A stretch of 10,683 bases of DNA from Acidimicrobiia bacterium. GTDB lineage: Bacteria > Actinomycetota > Acidimicrobiia > Spongiisociales > ZC4RG35. The stretch spans positions 1-10,683 of the forward strand of contig JAICND010000015.1 in NCBI GenBank assembly GCA_025929005.1, given 5' to 3'. Below the pieces are notes generated by a model. The model did no database searches, was not told the DNA's origin, and saw only the letters and a list, made by a program, of their open reading frames with translations. Made by a program: the position numbers and the translations under genes. Below, one piece after another: positions 5,849 to 10,683 of this stretch. Position 1 is the first letter of the stretch; each line of letters starts with the position of its first letter.

Positions 5849-7036
5849 ATGAACCAGATAGTGATCCCCCGACGTCGTGGCAATCGCGATGCGATCTTGG
5901 CCATGCTGGCCTCAAATCGGATCGACCGGAGACAGTTTCTGAAGCGAGTGGGAGCGAGCGGCGTCCTCATGTTGGGCGGCCCAGCGTTGTTGGCCGCCTG
6001 TGGCGGCGGAGGCGATGGCGCCAATGAACTCTTTGTCGACAACTGGATCGAATACATCGATGTCGATGACGACGGCAACTTCCCCACCATCGCGCGTTTC
6101 ACCGAAGAGACCGGTATCGACGTCACTTACACCGAAGGCATCAATTCCAACGAGGAGTGGTTCGGCAAGTACCAGCAACAGCTTGGAGCGGGCCAATCGA
6201 TAGGCATCGATCTAGCCATGCTGACCGATCACTTCGCTGCCAAGCTGATCCGACTCGGATATCTCGAGCAGATCGACAAGGCCAATGTGCCCAACGCCGC
6301 CAACCTGGTGGCCGGTTTGAGCAATCTTGCATTCGACCCAAACCGGGATTACACCCTTCCCTGGCAGTCGTTCTTCACGGGCATCGGCTACGACCTGGAC
6401 CAGACCGGACGGGAGATCACTTCGCTTGCCGATCTTCTCGACCCCGAGTTTGCGGGCAAGGTGGGCATCCTCGAGGGCTACGACGACACGCTCGTGCTGT
6501 TTCTGCTGATGGACGGCAAGGACCCCGGCACTGCCAGCGTCGATGACTATGTAGCCGCAAGTGAACGGGTGAGCGAGGCGCTTGCCTCGGGACAGATACG
6601 AGATGTCTACGGGAACGATTACCTGGACGCTCTTCAGACCGGTGACCTTGCCATCTCGTTGGCTTACTCCGGCGATGTCGTTGCCAACCAGGCGGACTTC
6701 CCTTCTCTGCGATTCGCGTTTCCGGAGGAGGGCGTTCGGATCGGGACAGACAACATGTTGATTCCCAAAGGAGCCGCCAACAAGGCGAACGCGGAGGCCT
6801 GGATGAACTTCTATTACCAGCCCGACGTCGCCGCCGAACTGGCCGCATACATCCTCTACATGTCGCCGGTGGAGGGGGCCAGGGAAGCAATCGCGGAGAT
6901 CGATCCTGCTCTCGCTGAGGAGCCGCTCATCTTCCCCAGTTCCGACGTGCTTGCCACGGCCCATGGGGTGCGTTCGTTCACCGAGGAAGAGGAGCGCACG
7001 GTTACGGAGGCCTTCGCTACAGCTGTCGGTCTATGA
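5849..7036 (+). CDS. potD: PotD-type substrate-binding lipoprotein of polyamine ABC importer
   Basis: This 395-residue extracytoplasmic solute-binding protein of the spermidine/putrescine (PotD) class captures the ligand and delivers it to the PotBC channel. The N-terminus carries a twin-arginine motif DRRQFLK (26-32), a hydrophobic stretch and a lipobox LAAC with the lipidated Cys51. It is therefore probably exported folded by Tat and anchored to the membrane. The mature part opens with ELFVDNWIEYID (60-71), matching the NWxEY signature of PotD (Trp66, Glu68, Tyr69), then SNEEWFGKY (100-108), YTLPWQSFFTGIGYD (168-182), TDNMLIPKGAANKANA (300-315) and NFYYQPDVA (320-328). By memory alignment, several other polyamine-contacting aromatics of E. 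coli PotD appear replaced, so the ligand may differ. It precedes the ATPase gene with an ATGA overlap. An in-frame ATG at 5795 would add 18 residues; the Shine-Dalgarno favours the start given. The transporter-class call is secure, the ligand is not. Confidence 0.85.
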   Translation: MNQIVIPRRRGNRDAILAMLASNRIDRRQFLKRVGASGVLMLGGPALLAACGGGGDGANELFVDNWIEYIDVDDDGNFPTIARFTEETGIDVTYTEGINSNEEWFGKYQQQLGAGQSIGIDLAMLTDHFAAKLIRLGYLEQIDKANVPNAANLVAGLSNLAFDPNRDYTLPWQSFFTGIGYDLDQTGREITSLADLLDPEFAGKVGILEGYDDTLVLFLLMDGKDPGTASVDDYVAASERVSEALASGQIRDVYGNDYLDALQTGDLAISLAYSGDVVANQADFPSLRFAFPEEGVRIGTDNMLIPKGAANKANAEAWMNFYYQPDVAAELAAYILYMSPVEGAREAIAEIDPALAEEPLIFPSSDVLATAHGVRSFTEEEERTVTEAFATAVGL

Positions 7037-8121
7037 CGTCACCGGGCTCGGGGGTCCCAGCGGTTGAGCTGGTGAGTCTCACCAAGGAGTTCGCTGACTT
7101 CGTCGCGGTCAAGGAGCTAGACCTCGCCATCGACGATGGCCACTTCTTTGCCTTGCTCGGCCCGTCCGGGTGTGGCAAGACCACGACCCTGAGAATGATC
7201 GGCGGTTTTGAAGAACCCAGCTCTGGCATTGTCCGTCTCCATGGGGAAGACGTCACCGGCCTCAAGCCTTATCGGCGACCGGTCAACACGGTCTTCCAGA
7301 GCTACGCGCTGTTCCCTCACCTGACCATCCACGAAAATGTCGCCTTTGGTTTGCGGCGCCAGAAGATCGACCCGGGTGAGGTGAATCGTCGGGTGGGTGA
7401 AGTCCTCGAACTTGTGCAGCTCACCGGGAGGGGAAGACAGCGACCCCGACAACTCTCCGGAGGACAACAGCAGCGGGTCGCTCTGGCCCGGGCTCTCGTA
7501 AATCATCCCAGGGTGCTCTTGCTGGATGAGCCCCTGGGAGCGCTCGACCTCAAACTTCGCAAGGAGATGCAGATCGAGCTGAAACGTATTCAGCAAGAGG
7601 TCGGAATCACGTTCATCCACGTCACCCACGATCAGGAAGAAGCCATGACCATGGCCGACACGATCGCCGTTATGCATGGCGGCACGATCGAGCGGATGGG
7701 TCACCCGGACGAAATATACGAAGATCCTCGCACGACATTTGTTGCGGGGTTTCTTGGTGCGAGCAATCTCATGGATGCCAGAGTGATCAGTCCAGAGCAG
7801 GGCAAGCTGGTTCTAGGTGACGGAACCCCCGTGTGGATCGAACCCAGTCGATTGATGAACGGGGCGACAACCGTGAGCGTGGGGGTACGGCCCGAAAAGC
7901 TCCACCTGAGCGCACCAGACTCACCGCTAGAGACCCCCAACCGAGTCCCCGGAACGGTGACCGACGCTTCGTTTACCGGTGCGTCGACGCAGTATCTTGT
8001 CGACACCCAACAGATCGGCGAGGTGGCGGTGACCATCCAGAACCTCGGCGACCGCCGCTTCCGGGCTAACGATCAGGTGACCGTCGGCTGGTACCCGGAG
8101 CATTGTTTCCTGGTGACGTAG
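7033..8121 (+). CDS. potA: Spermidine/putrescine-type ABC transporter ATP-binding protein
   Basis: This 362-residue ATPase drives the importer from the cytoplasmic face of the membrane. All ABC motifs are intact: Walker A GPSGCGKTT (43-51), Q-loop Gln89 in VFQSYALFPH, signature LSGGQ (141-145) followed by QQRVALARAL, Walker B VLLLDEP (161-167) with Asp165 and Glu166, D-loop GALD (169-172), and switch His199 in VTHDQEEAM. The C-terminal third, about 235-360, is the regulatory extension with a TOBE-type domain (VGVRPEKLHLS, about 283-293), as in PotA and related CUT1/PotA-class ATPases. Length is normal. The start ATG overlaps the preceding gene stop (ATGA). The same ATPase class also serves iron and other importers, so the polyamine assignment leans on the PotD/B/C neighbours. 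Confidence 0.9.
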   Translation: MTSPGSGVPAVELVSLTKEFADFVAVKELDLAIDDGHFFALLGPSGCGKTTTLRMIGGFEEPSSGIVRLHGEDVTGLKPYRRPVNTVFQSYALFPHLTIHENVAFGLRRQKIDPGEVNRRVGEVLELVQLTGRGRQRPRQLSGGQQQRVALARALVNHPRVLLLDEPLGALDLKLRKEMQIELKRIQQEVGITFIHVTHDQEEAMTMADTIAVMHGGTIERMGHPDEIYEDPRTTFVAGFLGASNLMDARVISPEQGKLVLGDGTPVWIEPSRLMNGATTVSVGVRPEKLHLSAPDSPLETPNRVPGTVTDASFTGASTQYLVDTQQIGEVAVTIQNLGDRRFRANDQVTVGWYPEHCFLVT

Positions 8122-8131
8122 GACCCCTGCG

Positions 8132-9025
8132 ATGACCGCCGCCACTGTCTCTGGGCCCGCGGTCTCGGCCGCCTCTGCCGCCCGACGCCGGCGGCGAATC
8201 CCATACCTGCTTCTGCTACCCGGGATGGCGTGGCTATTGCTTTTCTTCTTCCTACCGCTCGCACAGTTGGTGGTTACCTCACTTGAGGAGGGATCGCTGG
8301 AGGCGGGCTTCAACTTTGCCTGGGCCTGGGACAACTATGGGGCACTCTTCACCACGTATCGAGGGCAGTTCCTGCGCTCGTTGGTTTTCGCCGGTATCGC
8401 AACCCTCTTGTCGCTCTTGATCGGCTACCCGCTGGCGTATGCCATCGCATTTCGCACCGGGAGGTACAAGCCCTTGTTTCTGGTGCTCTTGCTGATGCCA
8501 TTTCTGGTTCCCTTTCTCCTCCGTACTTTGGCCTGGCGGATCATCCTGGCCGACGAAGGCTTGGTGGTCACCACCCTTCAATCGATCGGGATTCTTGGAT
8601 CCAGCGGCCGGGTGCTCGCCACTCCCATGGCGGTCGTGGCCGGGCTGACCTACAACCTCATGCCCTTCATGGTTCTCCCGATCTACGTCGCGTTGGAGAA
8701 GATGGATAAGGCTTTGTTGGAGGCATCGGCCGACTTGTACGGAAGTCCTTTCGTCTCGTTCTGGAAGGTGACGTGGCCGCTCTCGCTGCCCGGCGTCATC
8801 TCTGGAACCCTCCTCACCTTCATACCGGCGGCGGGCGACTACGTGGAAGTGGAGCTGCTAGGCAATCCGCAATCGGCGATGGTGGGCAACGTCATCGAGA
8901 GCAAGTTCCTCAACGTGATCGACTATCCCGCGGCGGCGGCTCTCTCGGTGGGATTGATGGTCGTTGTGGTGTTCCTGGTGGTCTTCTACGTCAGGAGAGT
9001 GGGCACTGAGGAGTTGGTGACGTGA
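8132..9025 (+). CDS. potB: Spermidine/putrescine-type ABC transporter permease, PotB subunit
   Basis: This 297-residue inner-membrane permease forms half of the translocation channel. After an Ala/Ser-rich head with the positively charged cluster RRRRR (18-22), hydrophobic spans lie at about 25-49, 83-108, 115-138, 163-187, 217-233 and 267-288. The cytoplasmic coupling loop (EAA motif) that docks on the ATPase is at about 197-221: EASADLYGSPFVSFWKV, ending in the PLSLPG pattern. Conserved PotB landmarks include YLLLLPGMAWLLLFFFLPL (25-43) and FIPAAGDYVEVELLG (230-244). The gene starts 10 bases after the ATPase stop, with a modest AGGA site 8 bases ahead of the ATG, and overlaps the next permease gene by four bases. 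Confidence 0.9.
   Translation: MTAATVSGPAVSAASAARRRRRIPYLLLLPGMAWLLLFFFLPLAQLVVTSLEEGSLEAGFNFAWAWDNYGALFTTYRGQFLRSLVFAGIATLLSLLIGYPLAYAIAFRTGRYKPLFLVLLLMPFLVPFLLRTLAWRIILADEGLVVTTLQSIGILGSSGRVLATPMAVVAGLTYNLMPFMVLPIYVALEKMDKALLEASADLYGSPFVSFWKVTWPLSLPGVISGTLLTFIPAAGDYVEVELLGNPQSAMVGNVIESKFLNVIDYPAAAALSVGLMVVVVFLVVFYVRRVGTEELVT
9008..9013 (+). promoter_or_regulatory. Ribosome binding site of the PotC gene
   Basis: GAGGAG within the last codons of potB lies 8 bases before the GTG at 9022. It supports this GTG start, which overlaps the potB stop as GTGA. Confidence 0.65.
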
Positions 9026-9816
9026 GGGGCTCCCGCTTTCGATGGTTGTTGCCCACGTACCTAGGCCTTGGCCTTGCCTATCTCTTCATGCCTGTGTTAC
9101 TCGTGATCATGTTCTCCTTCAACGACTTGCGGGGTCGCTTCAATGTCCGCTGGCAGGGTTTCACGTTTGATCACTGGCTTGACCCTTTCCGCGTGCCGGC
9201 AATCCCAAGAGCGCTCGGTCCCAGCCTCACGATCGCCTTCTTGTCGGCTTTGGTTTCCACCGTTCTGGGAACGCTGATCGCTCTCGCCCTGGTCCGTTAT
9301 CGCTTCCGGGGGAAGGCAGCTACCAATGTTTCACTGTTTATGCCGATGGCCACTCCTGAGGTCGTGATGGGGTCCTCGCTGCTGGCTTTGTTCGTCGCCG
9401 TCCAGGCGGCGACCGGGTTCGTGACGATCCTCATCGCCCACATCCTTTTCAACATCTCTTACGCGGTGGCCACCGTACGAGCCAGGATCGCCGGGTACGA
9501 GCGCGATCTTGAAGAGGCGGCGATGGACCTCTATGCGGACGAGTGGCAGACGTTCAGGCGGGTCACCCTGCCGATGATCATGCCCGGCGTTTTTGCGGCC
9601 TTTCTGCTGGGGTTCGCCCTTTCCTTCGACGACTTCGTGATCAGCAACTTCACCGCTGGAAGCGTGCAGACCTTTCCCCTCTACGTATGGGGGGCGGCCC
9701 GCCGGGGGATTCCTCCCCAGGTGAACGTGTGGGGGACGGTGGTGTTTTTGGTCACAGTGACTGTGATGCTGCTCTACCTGCGCTGGCAGCGTCGAAGCGC
9801 ACTCAAGCGGGCCTAA
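9022..9816 (+). CDS. potC: Spermidine/putrescine-type ABC transporter permease, PotC subunit
   Basis: This 264-residue second permease half pairs with PotB. Hydrophobic spans lie at about 9-32, 67-92, 102-128, 132-153, 186-208 and 236-254. Landmarks are YLFMPVLLVIMFSFND (20-35), typical of PotC, and the coupling-loop EAA motif at about 164-188 (EEAAMDLYADEWQTFRRVTLP), followed by MPGVFAAFLLGFALSFDDF. SFDDFVISNF (201-210) is a strong PotC/PotI-type signature. The GTG start overlaps the potB stop and has a good GAGGAG site. It is the last gene of the operon: its TAA stop overlaps, tail to tail, the stop of the minus-strand DUF4349 gene, leaving no intergenic space for a terminator. Confidence 0.9.
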   Translation: MRGSRFRWLLPTYLGLGLAYLFMPVLLVIMFSFNDLRGRFNVRWQGFTFDHWLDPFRVPAIPRALGPSLTIAFLSALVSTVLGTLIALALVRYRFRGKAATNVSLFMPMATPEVVMGSSLLALFVAVQAATGFVTILIAHILFNISYAVATVRARIAGYERDLEEAAMDLYADEWQTFRRVTLPMIMPGVFAAFLLGFALSFDDFVISNFTAGSVQTFPLYVWGAARRGIPPQVNVWGTVVFLVTVTVMLLYLRWQRRSALKRA

Positions 9817-10683
9817 GCGGTCGGCACCACTGGTGTCCGTCTGCGCCAACGCCGCCAGAAGAGCCATCCGGCGGCGGCAAACGGACCGACCGTGATGACC
9901 AGGATTGGCAGCACGTTGAGGACGAACCGGATCAGGAAGTCGGCGACCGCCTGAAGTGCCTGCACCGTGTCACGCAGGGCACCTTTGGCAACTGTCAGCG
10001 GCTCCCAGGCCGGCTCTCCCACGATCGGAGCCGACGCCAGGGTTGGGGCGATTCCGATTTCGAGGGTGGCCATTGCCACCAGGTTCTCGAGCAGCTGTTT
10101 GCGACCTTCGAGTCTTTCGATCTCACCACGGGTCTGGCGGATCTGATCGAAGACCTGCAATAGCTTCGAAGGGTCGGCATCGGTGTTGTCGCGAAGTTCG
10201 GCCAGAAGCGCAAGCAACTCGGTTTCCAGTGCGCGCAGGTTGCGAAGCTGGGCCTCCATATCGACAAACTCTTCGGTCACGTCCTGGCTCGAAAGCGACT
10301 CGCTCACGACCCGGTCGGCTTCCTGGCGAATGGCGTTGAGGGTGGCTGTCAGCCGATCGGCCGGGATCCGCACGGTCATGGAAATGAATGGCTGGTCGTC
10401 CTCCTGATCAACCTCTTGCACGGTCGCCGCTGCCACGAAGCCACCCGAACCCTGCACCAGAGCAGTGAGACGTTCGAAAGTCGCCCGGGTTTCAGCGTCT
10501 TCGAGCTGCATCTGGGCGTCATAGATGACCTTGCGGTCGGTCGCCGGAACGCCGACGAAGTCGTCGACATCGCCCTCCTCACCCGAACCTGTAGCCGTGG
10601 TCGCTGGCGCCTCGCCGAGGGCGCCGCCGGTGGTCTGGAAGGTGGTGGTGGTTGCCGCTCCGGTTGTGCAAGCGGCCAACATC
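9813..10683 (-). CDS. DUF4349 domain lipoprotein (start beyond window edge)
   Basis: The minus-strand frame runs from the right edge to TAG at 9815-9813. It enters with MLAAC (ATG at 10682), which is the end of a lipoprotein signal peptide with the lipidated Cys at codon 5. The true start, and most of the signal, must lie beyond the window. Numbering from that Met gives 289 residues: a low-complexity Thr/Ala/Gly linker (6-40), a DUF4349-type domain from DRKVIYDAQMQLE (49-61) through VRIPADRL (104-111), the coiled coil VTEEFVDMEAQLRNLRALE (135-153) and QTRGEIERLEGR (183-194), and MATLEIGIAP (204-213). A C-terminal membrane span follows (about 250-274) with the basic tail FWRRWRRR. The family has no established biochemical role that I know of; lipid anchor plus membrane span suggest an envelope protein. 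It converges on, and overlaps, the transporter operon and is probably unrelated to it. Confidence 0.8.
   Translation of the reverse strand, partial: MLAACTTGAATTTTFQTTGGALGEAPATTATGSGEEGDVDDFVGVPATDRKVIYDAQMQLEDAETRATFERLTALVQGSGGFVAAATVQEVDQEDDQPFISMTVRIPADRLTATLNAIRQEADRVVSESLSSQDVTEEFVDMEAQLRNLRALETELLALLAELRDNTDADPSKLLQVFDQIRQTRGEIERLEGRKQLLENLVAMATLEIGIAPTLASAPIVGEPAWEPLTVAKGALRDTVQALQAVADFLIRFVLNVLPILVITVGPFAAAGWLFWRRWRRRTPVVPTA

Noticed and set aside
6212..6964. 250-codon minus-strand open frame
   Set aside because: Antisense shadow of the PotD-type gene, whose motifs and Shine-Dalgarno are clear. No family features in the shadow.
9851..9875. GCCGCC...GGCGGC hairpin near the end of the convergent pair, considered as a terminator
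   Set aside because: The stem is only 6 bp with a 13-base loop, there is no T-run on either side, and it encodes the Trp/Arg-rich tail of the DUF4349 protein.

Overview
The window is G+C-rich, densely packed bacterial DNA. Start codons are mixed (ATG, GTG, TTG), Shine-Dalgarno sites are purine-rich, and many genes overlap by four bases. The gene families (a mycobacterial-style GabT, the DUF4129/GPDPase-membrane-domain pair, a DUF4349 lipoprotein) point to Actinomycetota. A deep, possibly environmental or marine lineage such as Acidimicrobiia is plausible, but that is a guess from style and not a phylogenetic result.

Layout: (1) 1-1159, minus strand: two membrane-protein genes in tandem. They are the start of a DUF4129-type protein, cut by the left edge, and a complete multi-pass protein of the glycerophosphodiester phosphodiesterase membrane-domain type. 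(2) 1160-1289: a 130-bp divergent intergenic region holding a perfect 18-bp palindrome that looks like a TetR-type operator. (3) 1290-9816, plus strand: eight genes in one tight operon, encoding a GABA-type aminotransferase, a succinate-semialdehyde-type aldehyde dehydrogenase, a C45-family Ntn acyltransferase/amidohydrolase, a GNAT acetyltransferase, and a complete PotD-PotA-PotB-PotC-type ABC importer. (4) 9813-10683, minus strand: a DUF4349 lipoprotein gene, convergent with and overlapping potC, cut by the right edge. No stretch over 300 bases lacks a gene. I saw no tRNA, rRNA, CRISPR array, insertion sequence or convincing terminator.

How the genes may work together (inference): the importer would bring in a polyamine-like or amide-containing cationic solute. 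The C45 enzyme would cleave or transfer an acyl group on it, and the GNAT enzyme would acetylate or modify an amine intermediate. The aminotransferase and dehydrogenase would then take the released omega-amino acid (GABA or beta-alanine type) through its semialdehyde to a central-metabolism acid. The transporter and the two GABA-shunt enzymes are familiar. The C45 + GNAT pair translationally coupled between them is the least explained part and the best candidate for an undescribed catabolic route.
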